Shown: positions 34,267 to 43,425 of the stretch, piece by piece
Layout of the letters: each line of letters opens with the position of its first letter
Numbering within the stretch: position 1 is the stretch's first letter
Origin: an uncultured Coriobacteriia bacterium
GTDB lineage: Bacteria > Actinomycetota > Coriobacteriia > Coriobacteriales > QAMH01
Direction of reading: 5' to 3'
Length of the DNA stretch: 50,543 bases
Assembly (NCBI GenBank): GCA_948466335.1
Contig: CAOKAE010000011.1
Location: 1-50,543 of the forward strand
The notes under the pieces: generated by a model
Databases searched by the model: none
What the model was told of the DNA's origin: nothing
Seen by the model: only the letters and a program-made list of their open reading frames with translations
Position numbers and translations under genes: made by a program

Positions 34267-35754
34267 ATGGCCATTCTGTACGATACCGAACAGTCCCTGC
34301 GGCAGCGCGCTGCCAAGTGCATCGAGGACGATTTCAAGCACCAGGCGATCCAGACGGCCCAGGAGACCTTCTACCAGAAGCGCAAGGCGCTGGTTGAGGA
34401 GGAGCCGGACTGGCAGGGGTTGCGCACGACGGCGATGGACATTCGCGACCACGTCGCCAAGAACCTCGACTACTACGTGAAGCAGTTTGCCGAGAACGCG
34501 AGCAATCATGGCGTGAACGTGCACTTCGCGTCCACCGGTACCCAAGCGCTCTGGGAGGCGCTCGACATCTTCGAGAATTATGGCGCCTTCAAGGCCGTCA
34601 AGTCAAAGTCCATGATGACCGAGGAAATCGGCCTCAATCACGTGCTCGAGGAGGCTGGCGTCGAGGTCATCGAGACCGACTGCGCCGAGAACATCCTGCA
34701 GACGGCCGGTGACATGCCCTCGCACATCGTCGTTCCCGCGTTGCATCACACGCGCGATGACATCGCCGAGCTGTATCGCAAGAAGTGCGGCTATGACGGC
34801 GACAACGTCCCCGAGCATATCACGCACTTCCTGCGCGAGATGTTGCGTCCGGAATTCCTGAGCGCGCAGGTCGGCATACGCGGCTGCAACCTCGCCGTGG
34901 CCGAGACCGGTTCGGTGACGCTGGTCACCAACGAGGGCAACGGCCGCATGGTCGACACCTATCCGCCCGTGCAGGTTGTCTTCGTCGGCATCGATCGCAT
35001 CGTGCCCACGCTCGAGTCCCTCGACATCTTCATGGCGCTGCTGCCCAAGAGCGCGGTGGGTTCCAAGATGACGGCGTACTTCAGCGTGGACACCGGCGCG
35101 CGTCGCGATGGCGAGCTGGACGGTCCTGCCGAGGTGCACTACATCATCATGGACAACGGCCGCCACAAGCTGCTCGACACGGAGTTCGAGCCCATGATGC
35201 GCTGCGTGCGTTGCGGCGCCTGCCTTAACATTTGCCCCGTGTACCGCCATATCAGCGGTCACGGTTATGGGTCCATCTATCCTGGCCCCATGGGCATCGT
35301 GCTCACGCCCGAGCTCGTGGGCTATGGCGACGCCAACGCCAAGGCGATGACCTTCGCCTGCACGCTGTGCGGTGCTTGCAGCGAGCATTGCCCAGTGCGC
35401 ATACCCATCCATGACCTCGTGCGCGACCATCGCATCGAGATCGTCGACACGGGCAAGAACAACAAGGTTGAGGTTCCCATCTTCAAGGCCATGCAGGCCA
35501 TGTGGTCGAGCAGTCCGCTGTACATGGCGCTCATGCGTCTCGGACGCCCCGTCATGAACATCCTCACGCGCGGCGGCTCGTCGCTTGACGAGCGCAGCGC
35601 CTGGATCCCGGTGCTCGGCAGCTGGACCTCATCACGCGACTTCGACGTCATCGCGCCCTATCGTTTCCGCACCTGGTTGGCCGAGCACAACGCCGCCCGT
35701 GCCGAGGAGCGCAAACGCGAGGATGACGGTCAGGACCAGAAGGGCGGTGCATGA
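34267..35754 (+). CDS. lutB: Lactate utilization protein B (ferredoxin-type Fe-S)
   Basis: The 495-residue protein has an N-terminal LUD domain (about 70-300) and two 4Fe-4S motifs, CVRCGACLNICPVYR and CTLCGACSEHCPVR, each of the CxxCxxCxxxCP type. The C-terminal ~90 residues form the DUF3390-like tail (TSSRDFDVIAPYRFRTWLAEH). This is the LutB order. It lies 2 nt after lutA; its stop overlaps the lutC start by 4 bp, so the three are one translation-coupled unit. The complex presumably donates electrons to an anaerobic acceptor. Confidence 0.93.
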   Translation: MAILYDTEQSLRQRAAKCIEDDFKHQAIQTAQETFYQKRKALVEEEPDWQGLRTTAMDIRDHVAKNLDYYVKQFAENASNHGVNVHFASTGTQALWEALDIFENYGAFKAVKSKSMMTEEIGLNHVLEEAGVEVIETDCAENILQTAGDMPSHIVVPALHHTRDDIAELYRKKCGYDGDNVPEHITHFLREMLRPEFLSAQVGIRGCNLAVAETGSVTLVTNEGNGRMVDTYPPVQVVFVGIDRIVPTLESLDIFMALLPKSAVGSKMTAYFSVDTGARRDGELDGPAEVHYIIMDNGRHKLLDTEFEPMMRCVRCGACLNICPVYRHISGHGYGSIYPGPMGIVLTPELVGYGDANAKAMTFACTLCGACSEHCPVRIPIHDLVRDHRIEIVDTGKNNKVEVPIFKAMQAMWSSSPLYMALMRLGRPVMNILTRGGSSLDERSAWIPVLGSWTSSRDFDVIAPYRFRTWLAEHNAARAEERKREDDGQDQKGGA

Positions 35755-36488
35755 TGGAGCGCGCGACACTCGAGAGCTTCCTCGCTCCCATCTCCAAGCA
35801 GCTGGGACATGATTCGGTCCCGCAGGACGTCGAGCCGTTCGACTACGCGAAGAACGCGCCCGCGCGTCGCACCGACGGGCTGGCTCACGCGCGACTCGTG
35901 GACATGTTCGCTGACGAGGCGGAAAAGGTGCGCGTGGGCGTGCATCGCTGCAAGTCGGCGGATGCCGCCCAGGTCATCGCCGACATCATCACGACGGATG
36001 GCGAACCGGGGTCGGTCGTCTACGCCGATGATCATCGCATCGAGAAGATGCACGTCCCCGCCGCGCTCGAGAAGTGCCCGGCGGTTACCGAGGCCACGCG
36101 CTGGGATGCGAAAGCCGGGCGTGATGCCATGATCGACGCGTGCAACGTGGCGCGCTACGGCATCACCTATGCCCAGGGCGGCATCGCCGAGACCGGCACC
36201 ATCGTGCAGTTGTGCGACGAGAGCTGCGGCCGCTCCATTAGCCTGCTGCCGACCGTGCACATCGCGATTGTCAACGCCGCCGACGTGAAGGCGACCATGG
36301 GCGATTGGCTCGCCGAGCTTGACAGGCAAGGTGCTCCAAATGGCGACAAGCTGCCCTCACAGATCTGCTTCATCAGCGGTCCGTCAGCGACGGCCGACAT
36401 CGAGCTCGTGCGCGTCGAGGGCGTGCATGGTCCCATGGCCGTGCACTACGTCATCATCGAGGGCAGGGGGCTGCACAGCCTGACTTAG
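35751..36488 (+). CDS. lutC: Lactate utilization protein C (LUD domain)
   Basis: The 245-residue protein is a LutC/YkgG LUD-domain protein, with YGITYAQGGIAETGTIVQL, SLLPTVHIAIV and the closing GPSATADIELVRVEGVHGP. It completes the lactate oxidation complex encoded with lutA and lutB. The first ~60 residues are longer than needed for the domain. The ATG at 35751 overlaps the lutB TGA; an ATG at 35754 is also possible. Its 3' end overlaps the convergent hydrolase gene by 4 bp. Confidence 0.9.
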   Translation: MMERATLESFLAPISKQLGHDSVPQDVEPFDYAKNAPARRTDGLAHARLVDMFADEAEKVRVGVHRCKSADAAQVIADIITTDGEPGSVVYADDHRIEKMHVPAALEKCPAVTEATRWDAKAGRDAMIDACNVARYGITYAQGGIAETGTIVQLCDESCGRSISLLPTVHIAIVNAADVKATMGDWLAELDRQGAPNGDKLPSQICFISGPSATADIELVRVEGVHGPMAVHYVIIEGRGLHSLT

Positions 36489-37315
36489 CCGAACATCCCC
36501 ATGCCGCCGGAGAAGTTCAGGTCTCCGTCGAGTCCGGATTCGTCCGGCAGGTCGGCTTCCTCGTCGAGGAAGCCGACAATCTTTTTGACGGCGTACTTGA
36601 ACGCACCGCCGGTAAAGCCATGGCCGACCTCGCCGATGAGCTCGAGATTCGCATGGGGGTAGATGTTGACGGCGCGCACGGAGTAGCCCGAGGCGACGAT
36701 GTCGTCGCTCATGCCGTGCAAGATGAGCACGGGGCCGGCGTACTTGCCGATGACCTCGTAGAAGTCGAAGTCGTAGATGGCCTCGATGAACGCGCGCCCG
36801 ACCTCGGCGTTGAAGATGCCGAAGCTCTCGGGGAACTCATCGCGGTTGGGCCACGCGCGGCGAATGTCGCCGGGGATGCTGAAGGCGGGGTAGAGCAGGA
36901 TGAGGCCCTTGACGCGACTACCGATCTTTTCTGCCGCGACGAGCGCGGCAACGGCCCCGCCCATGGACATACCGAGCAGGAACACGTTGTTGAGGTCGAC
37001 GTAGGATAGCTTCGCAAGCTCCTCGTAGGCATCTTCCATGTCCTGCTGCTCGGTGAAGATGGTCATCTCGTGCACTGTGCCGCTCGACTTCGAGTTAGTG
37101 GCGCCGCAGAAGTCGAGGCAGTAGGCCGCATAGCCGCGTCTCGCGAACTCTCGCGCATAGGCCTCGCACGACTCGTTGTTGCCCCCGAAGCCGTGGGCGC
37201 AGATCACGAGCGGCACGCGCTTGCCCTCCGCGGCCTCGTCGGGCAGGTAGATGCGCCCGAAGATGCGCTTGTCGCCGTGCTCGAGCGTCAGGTCGCTCGC
37301 CTCGTAGTTGCTCAT
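36485..37315 (-). CDS. Alpha/beta hydrolase (serine esterase-like)
   Basis: The 276-residue protein has the alpha/beta hydrolase fold: oxyanion segment ICAHGFGGNNE, nucleophile elbow GMSMGG (Ser near residue 116), acidic residue in LHGMSDDIV and the catalytic His in VGHGFTGG. No signal peptide is seen, so it is cytosolic. The closest themes are feruloyl/carboxyl esterases and BAAT-like hydrolases, but the substrate cannot be told. The C-terminal ~20 residues are Gly/Asp-rich. AAGGAGGAG precedes the start. It lies downstream of the symporter gene on the same strand, with TGAGACA repeat 5 in the gap. Confidence 0.82.
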   Translation of the reverse strand: MSNYEASDLTLEHGDKRIFGRIYLPDEAAEGKRVPLVICAHGFGGNNESCEAYAREFARRGYAAYCLDFCGATNSKSSGTVHEMTIFTEQQDMEDAYEELAKLSYVDLNNVFLLGMSMGGAVAALVAAEKIGSRVKGLILLYPAFSIPGDIRRAWPNRDEFPESFGIFNAEVGRAFIEAIYDFDFYEVIGKYAGPVLILHGMSDDIVASGYSVRAVNIYPHANLELIGEVGHGFTGGAFKYAVKKIVGFLDEEADLPDESGLDGDLNFSGGMGMFG

Positions 37316-37330
37316 CTACTCCTCCTTCTC

Positions 37331-37362
37331 ATGAGACAAATACACAGGGTGTTTGTCTCATT
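37331..37362 (-). repeat. TGAGACA palindromic repeat, copy 5
   Basis: On the minus strand AATGAGACAAACACC is followed by CTGT and GTATTTGTCTCAT. The symporter's TGA stop codon is the TGA of the repeat foot. The loop core CCTGT is shared with copies 1 and 2. Confidence 0.85.
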
Positions 37363-38788
37363 CCTCCTTCTTGCTGACAGGCGGGTAAATCATGTCCTTG
37401 AAGCGGTCGGGATCGCCCTGCTCGCCGACCTCGACGGGATCGCCCTGCTCGGTGAACTCGTCGTAATCGACGGGGTCGGTCGGCGCGTCCAGGTCGCGTT
37501 CGTCGATGGCCCCGTAATCCCTGTTCCTGAAGACGTCCTTGTCGAGCATGCCGACGAGGTTGGCCATGACGGTCGTGACCACGGCGTCTCCGGTGATGTT
37601 GATAGCGGTGCGGCCCATGTCGAGCAGGCGGTCGATGCCCATGATCATCGCGACGCCCTCGGCGGGAAGGCCGATGGAATCGAAGACCATGGCGAGCATG
37701 ATGGTGCCCACGCCGGGTACGCCTGCCGTGCCGATGGAGGCCGTGACGGCCGTGAGCACGACGGTGACGAGCGCGGCAATCGAGAGGTCGATGCCAAAGG
37801 CCTGGGCGATGAAGACGACGGCCGCACCCTGCATGATGGCGGTGCCGTCCATGTTGATGGTCGCGCCGAGCGGGATGGTGAACGACGCGACGCGGTTGTC
37901 GACGCCGACCTTCTTCTCGAGCGTCTCCATGTTGAGCGGGATGGTCGCGTTGCTCGAGCTCGTGGAAAACGCGAACGCCATGACCGGCCAGAACTTATGC
38001 AGGAAGTGGAAGGGATTGAGGCGCGTGCCGATGAAGAGGATGAGCATGTAGACGACGAGGAGCTGCACGGCCAGGCCCAGGTACACCGTGCCGATGAACT
38101 TGACCATGGGCAGCACACCCTCGATGCCGAGGTTGCAGAAGGTGCGCGTGATGAGACAGAAGATGCCGATGGGGGCGACGCGCAGGATGACGCCGATCAT
38201 CTTCATCATGATGGCGTTGAACTGCGTGAAGAAGCGGTTGACCGTGGCGACCTTCTTGCCCAGGCGGCCCAGGATGAAGCCGAGCATGAGCGCGAAGAAG
38301 ATGATGGGGAGCATGTCGCCATTGTTCATCGCGGCAACGACGTTTTTCGGGATGATGTTGATGAGCATGTCGGCGAAGGTCTGCTCGGTCGTCGTCACGG
38401 ATGGGTCGACGGCGACGATCGCCGCCATGTCAAGGCCCACACCCGGCTTGCATAGCTCGGCGAGCATGATGGCAATGATGACGGCAAGCGCGGTGGTGAG
38501 CAGATAGATGGCGATGGTGCCGATGCCGACCTTGCCGAGCATCTTCGGGTCGCTCATGGAGGCTGCGCCGCAGACGATGGAGCAGAAGACGAGCGGCACG
38601 ACGAGCATTTGCATGAGACGCACGAACCACTGTCCGAAGACGTAGCAAATGCCCTCGATGAAGACGTCGTCGACAACCGAACCCGCGGGAATGAGATAGC
38701 TGCATACGAGCCCGACGACGATGCCTGCGACGAGCGATATGAGTATCCAGGTGGTCAGGTTGAAGCGGCGCTCTTTCTTCTCGGTCAT
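37358..38788 (-). CDS. Dicarboxylate/amino acid:cation symporter
   Basis: The 476-residue protein is a DAACS-family carrier related to GltP and DctA: about eight spans, the Ser-rich re-entrant loop AFSTSSSNATIPLNMETLEK, IPLGATINMDGTAIMQG (NMDG/NMAG motif) and IPGVGTIML-like hairpin 2, then DRLLDMGRTAINITGDAV with conserved Asp and Asn residues that bind substrate and cation. Glutamate, aspartate or C4-dicarboxylates are likely. The acidic tail (about 435-476) is unconserved. AAGGAGG precedes the ATG at 38788; further upstream in-frame sequence lacks family similarity. Confidence 0.88.
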   Translation of the reverse strand: MTEKKERRFNLTTWILISLVAGIVVGLVCSYLIPAGSVVDDVFIEGICYVFGQWFVRLMQMLVVPLVFCSIVCGAASMSDPKMLGKVGIGTIAIYLLTTALAVIIAIMLAELCKPGVGLDMAAIVAVDPSVTTTEQTFADMLINIIPKNVVAAMNNGDMLPIIFFALMLGFILGRLGKKVATVNRFFTQFNAIMMKMIGVILRVAPIGIFCLITRTFCNLGIEGVLPMVKFIGTVYLGLAVQLLVVYMLILFIGTRLNPFHFLHKFWPVMAFAFSTSSSNATIPLNMETLEKKVGVDNRVASFTIPLGATINMDGTAIMQGAAVVFIAQAFGIDLSIAALVTVVLTAVTASIGTAGVPGVGTIMLAMVFDSIGLPAEGVAMIMGIDRLLDMGRTAINITGDAVVTTVMANLVGMLDKDVFRNRDYGAIDERDLDAPTDPVDYDEFTEQGDPVEVGEQGDPDRFKDMIYPPVSKKEE

Positions 38789-38852
38789 CTCATCCTCCTT
38801 CTCGATGTGCCACGGTGCCTGACCCCCTGACACATCGCCGACCCCCATTCCC

Positions 38853-40115
38853 TCAGCTGCAATCCTCGCATAGGCGCATGGTGAGCATGGCGCCCAGGTC
38901 ATAGGCATCGCCACCCGGCTCGTCGACATCGCAGGTGATGTTGAAGCCAACGAGACGCCGCGTGTCGCCCTCGCCCTCGAAGATGCGTACGACGGTCATG
39001 GTATCGCCGTCTTCCACCTCGACGTGGCTGTTGTCGGTGAGCTGGATGGTGCCGGCCGAGATGAAGAGCGTGTCGCGCACGGAGATGGTGTTCATCGCGA
39101 GTGACTCGGCACATGGGCGCGTGGGCTCCATGCCCGCGAGCTCGGCGGCAATCGTTCGGCCTGCGCAGGCTCCCTGTGCGGCGGCGTTCTTCCAGATGCC
39201 GACGATGCGCTTGTCGCCGCTGATGAGTTCGGTGCCCTGCACGACGTCGCCGGCGGCGTACACGTCCGGGTCGCTTGAGCGCATGAACCCGTCGACGATG
39301 ACGCCGCGGTCGACGACGATGGAGTCCTCTTCGACGAACTCGAGATTGTTGCGCATGCCGTGCGCGACGAAGATCTCGTCGTAGCTCTCGACATCGCCGT
39401 TGGCGAAGGTGACCTCGAGGCGACGCCCGAGTGGATGGGCGGCGTCCTCGATGACCTCGACGCCCTTGATGGGATTGGCGAGCTTGAGCGCGACGTCCTG
39501 GGCCGCAAGGCCCTTCTCGAAGCGTGCGGCTGCCTCGGGCAGCGCGTTCATGTCGAGGACGTGGTCCATGATGCCGACAAGCGTGACTTCGAAGTTGCGA
39601 TTGAGGCAGGCCTCGACGGTCTTGAGCGAGACCATCGAGGTGCCGCTCACGAGCATGCGCGTGCAGCCCGGGTTGGCGATGGCGTCCTTCAGGCGCTCGG
39701 CATCGTCCATCGTGCGCAGCATGAGCGGGTCGTAGCCGCAGTCGCGCGGAAAGCCGACGGGCGTGGGGACGGAGCCTGAGGCGATGACGCACTTGGAGTA
39801 CGGATAGCCGCCCTTCTCCGTGTGGATGAGATGGGCGTCCGTGTCGAGCCTGGTGACGGGACCCTCATGCACGATGTCGAGATCGAGTTCGTCGACCTCG
39901 GCCTGGCTCCATGGGAAGCATTCCTCGTAGCTCAGCTCGCCGCCGGCGTAGTAGGAGGTGAGGATGGGGCTGTAGGGAAGCGTGTCGATGTTCGAGAACA
40001 CGCGTATGGGGCCGGTGTATCCGTTTGTGCGCAGGCCGATGGCCGCGTTGAAGCCCGCTGCGCCAAAGCCGATGATGGCAACGGGCGCGTCGTTCGTCAT
40101 CTCGTGAACGTTCAT
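38853..40115 (-). CDS. FAD-dependent pyridine-nucleotide oxidoreductase
   Basis: The 420-residue protein begins with the FAD motif VAIIGFGAAGFNAAIGLR and has LPYSPILTSYYAGG, typical of the rubredoxin/ferredoxin reductase and nitrite reductase-type disulfide oxidoreductases. A degenerate NAD motif follows (MLVSGTSMVSLKTVEACL) where GxGxxG should be, so NAD(P)H binding may be weak or lost. The second FAD contact is SDPDVYAAGDVV. The C-terminal ~80 residues form a small domain ending in Cys-Glu-Asp-Cys. GGAAAGG is spaced for the ATG at 40115, not the GTG at 40124. It follows the Fe-S protein gene by 15 nt, so the two likely form a complex. Confidence 0.8.
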   Translation of the reverse strand: MNVHEMTNDAPVAIIGFGAAGFNAAIGLRTNGYTGPIRVFSNIDTLPYSPILTSYYAGGELSYEECFPWSQAEVDELDLDIVHEGPVTRLDTDAHLIHTEKGGYPYSKCVIASGSVPTPVGFPRDCGYDPLMLRTMDDAERLKDAIANPGCTRMLVSGTSMVSLKTVEACLNRNFEVTLVGIMDHVLDMNALPEAAARFEKGLAAQDVALKLANPIKGVEVIEDAAHPLGRRLEVTFANGDVESYDEIFVAHGMRNNLEFVEEDSIVVDRGVIVDGFMRSSDPDVYAAGDVVQGTELISGDKRIVGIWKNAAAQGACAGRTIAAELAGMEPTRPCAESLAMNTISVRDTLFISAGTIQLTDNSHVEVEDGDTMTVVRIFEGEGDTRRLVGFNITCDVDEPGGDAYDLGAMLTMRLCEDCS

Positions 40116-40130
40116 GTTCGTCACCTTTCC

Positions 40131-41330
40131 CTACGCGAAGACCTGCGAGAGCCACGGACCGTACTCGCCCGTCCACATGCCCTGAAGTTGCGCGAAGACG
40201 AGGTCCCAGTCGATCTGGGTATCGAAGAGCAGCTCGGCATAGTGCTTGTTGCCGAGCTCGCGCGGGCGTCCCATGAGATAGAAGGCGTAGGTATAGGTGC
40301 ACGTGGGGCACATGGTCACGACGGTCGAGCCGTCCGGGGCAAACGAGAGCTTGGTCTCGGTCTGCGCGTCCACGCGGTCAGGTTCAAACGAGTTGACCGC
40401 ACCGCCGGCACCGCAGCAGCCGTGGAAGATTTCGACGGTGTCCTCGTCCAGGCCAAGGACCTCCAAGGTGGCCGCAAGGCAGCTGCCGTCGCGGTCCTGG
40501 CATGCCTTTGACATGCAGTAGCTGCCCTCGGGCAGCGGGTGCTTGGGCGTGAAGCCATGTTCGAGGAGAAATGCCGACAGACTTATGGCGCGTACGTCCA
40601 TGCCGTTGCTGTCGAGCGCGGCCTGCATGGCGTTCTTGCAGCCCGGGCACACGCAGACGAGCGTGTGGGCACCCGAGGAGGCGATTTCGTCGCAGCAACG
40701 GTCACACAGCGCCTCGGCGCGGTCGAAGAAGCCGGCGCTCTTGAGCGGCGAGCCGCAGCAGTGGTCGATCATCGTCGCCTTGCCGCCCAGTTCGTCGAGG
40801 GTCTCGAAGATCTCGCGCGTGAGTTCGGGTGCGTAGGCCGCGAGCGAACAGCCGGGGAAGAACGCGACTTCGCAGTCAGTGGCGGCATCATGGGCCTCGG
40901 TCTTGATATGACGCGTGAGGTCGGTGAGGTCGATACCCCAGATGGCGCGGTAGGCCGTGAAGATGTCCCACTCCTTGTCGACCTCGACGCTCGCGTACGT
41001 GTCGCGGGGGATGAGCCCGAGCTTCTGGTAATCGTCGCGTGCGTGATAAATGAGGTCGGAGACGTCGTTGTGGGCGAAGCAGGTGTTCTTGCAGCTCGTG
41101 CAGAAGAAACAGCCGCGCACCGCCTGGGTGAGCTGCGGGTCGCTCGCAAGCTCGACGGCGAGCTCCTCGGCCGACGAGGCGTTGCGTTGCGCGTCGAGCA
41201 ATCTCTTGGCGATGCCACCGAGCGTCATATCTGCTGCGGTAAGCGATTCGCAGGCTGGGGTGCAGTGTCCGCATTGCGTGCATTGCCCCAGGAAGTTCCA
41301 GTACACGTCCGAAGATTCAAGCAGACTCAC
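40131..41330 (-). CDS. GlpC/HdrD-like Fe-S protein with two CCG domains
   Basis: The 399-residue protein has two 4Fe-4S motifs at the N-terminus (CTQCGHCTPAC and CFFCTSCKNTC) and two CCG domains (FFPGCSLAAY...DHCCGSPLKSAG and CMSKACQDRDGSC...HGCCGAGGAVNSF). This is the layout of GlpC and HdrD, which pass electrons from a flavin dehydrogenase to the membrane quinone pool or to a disulfide. No membrane span is present. It starts at GTG with AGGAGGA upstream. The gene order, Fe-S subunit then FAD subunit (38853), suggests an anaerobic dehydrogenase of unknown substrate. Confidence 0.83.
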   Translation of the reverse strand: MSLLESSDVYWNFLGQCTQCGHCTPACESLTAADMTLGGIAKRLLDAQRNASSAEELAVELASDPQLTQAVRGCFFCTSCKNTCFAHNDVSDLIYHARDDYQKLGLIPRDTYASVEVDKEWDIFTAYRAIWGIDLTDLTRHIKTEAHDAATDCEVAFFPGCSLAAYAPELTREIFETLDELGGKATMIDHCCGSPLKSAGFFDRAEALCDRCCDEIASSGAHTLVCVCPGCKNAMQAALDSNGMDVRAISLSAFLLEHGFTPKHPLPEGSYCMSKACQDRDGSCLAATLEVLGLDEDTVEIFHGCCGAGGAVNSFEPDRVDAQTETKLSFAPDGSTVVTMCPTCTYTYAFYLMGRPRELGNKHYAELLFDTQIDWDLVFAQLQGMWTGEYGPWLSQVFA

Positions 41331-41400
41331 GGTTCCTCCTCCAAACGGCGTTGCCGCTAGCTTACCACGTAGGGAGTTCGCAGGACCCTTTAACCTGTAC

Positions 41401-41475
41401 GGGAGGCGTCGATTGCGGGTATCTCGAGCAGATCCGGCATCCCTGCAATCGGCGCCTCCCGCCCCCTTTGTTTCG
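41401..41475. other. Long hairpin in the divergent gap before gdhA
   Basis: CGGGAGGCG-t-CGATTGCGGG pairs with CCCTGCAATCG-g-CGCCTCCCG (two mismatches), around a ~20-nt loop, and is followed by CCCCCTTTGTTTCGATTT. It looks like a terminator, but no recognised gene on the plus strand ends before it. Confidence 0.55.
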
Positions 41476-41490
41476 ATTTCATTAATTCGG

Positions 41491-42890
<1,400 letters not shown>

Positions 42891-42912
42891 TCGGATACTC
42901 CCTTCCTCAAAG

Positions 42913-42955
42913 GCGGGGCAGGCCGGCTGAACCGGTTTGCCCCGCTTTCTTTTTG
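42913..42955 (+). terminator. Intrinsic terminator after gdhA
   Basis: GCGGGGCA pairs with TGCCCCGC around a loop of about 17 nt that contains GCCGG/CCGGT, followed by TTTCTTTTT. Confidence 0.88.
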
Positions 42956-43120
42956 CCCGTATCCCATGGGGTGGTTCGATTCGACCGGCCTATTCCATTT
43001 GGCAGATAAGTTCGACATATGACCAAGATGCTTTCCACCCTCGGATTTCTCCGTTTTCGCGCTACCTGCAGCACTGCCAGAATGCTCTATCTACGACAGA
43101 TAGCAAGATTCTCAGAAACC

Positions 43121-43180
43121 GAAAATAACTTGGTCATTTTGGGAACTTATATTTTCGTCCGAAAATGACCAAGTTATTCG
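43121..43180. repeat. Perfect 17-bp inverted repeat between gdhA and nrdD
   Basis: AATAACTTGGTCATTTT (43124-43140) is the exact complement of AAAATGACCAAGTTATT (43162-43178), 21 nt apart. A partial third unit, ATGACCAAG, is at 43019-43027. No T-run follows, so it is not a simple terminator. The rest of 42956-43260 shows no supported gene. Confidence 0.75.
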
Positions 43181-43265
43181 CCGAACCGCTGGGAGAATTC
43201 TTCGTGAATATTTTCCGGTGTTACGGGTTGCCTATCTGAATCCCCGATATATTTTACCGGTGAAA

Positions 43266-43346
43266 ACACCAAATCTTGTGATGTCAAGCCGATTTATCCA
43301 CAAGATATTGTGGATTTTCAGCCTCCCAAAACACAAGATATGGTCT
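43266..43346 (+). promoter_or_regulatory. Three tandem NrdR-box-like sites upstream of nrdD
   Basis: ACACCAAATCTTGTGA (43266-43281), CCACAAGATATTGTGG (43298-43313) and ACACAAGATATGGTCT (43331-43346) resemble the NrdR consensus acaCwAtATaTwGtgt. Their centres are 32 and 33 nt apart, three helical turns, as expected for cooperative NrdR binding. They end 80 nt before the nrdD start. NrdR represses ribonucleotide reductase genes when dATP is high. Confidence 0.75.
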
Positions 43347-43425
43347 ATTCTGAATCGGCAATCACAACTGCATACGCATAAAAACGTTGCATGAAAATCT
43401 CGAACACGAGGGACATGAGGGAAAC

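Noticed and set aside
42966-42983. tRNA T-arm-like sequence GGTGG-TTCGATT-CGACC
   Set aside because: No matching acceptor stem, D-arm or anticodon arm is found at the needed distance; it is a short chance palindrome.
43294-43302. Exact DnaA box TTATCCACA upstream of nrdD
   Set aside because: It is single and forms part of an NrdR-box-like palindrome; there is no dnaA, dnaN or box cluster, so it is not an origin.
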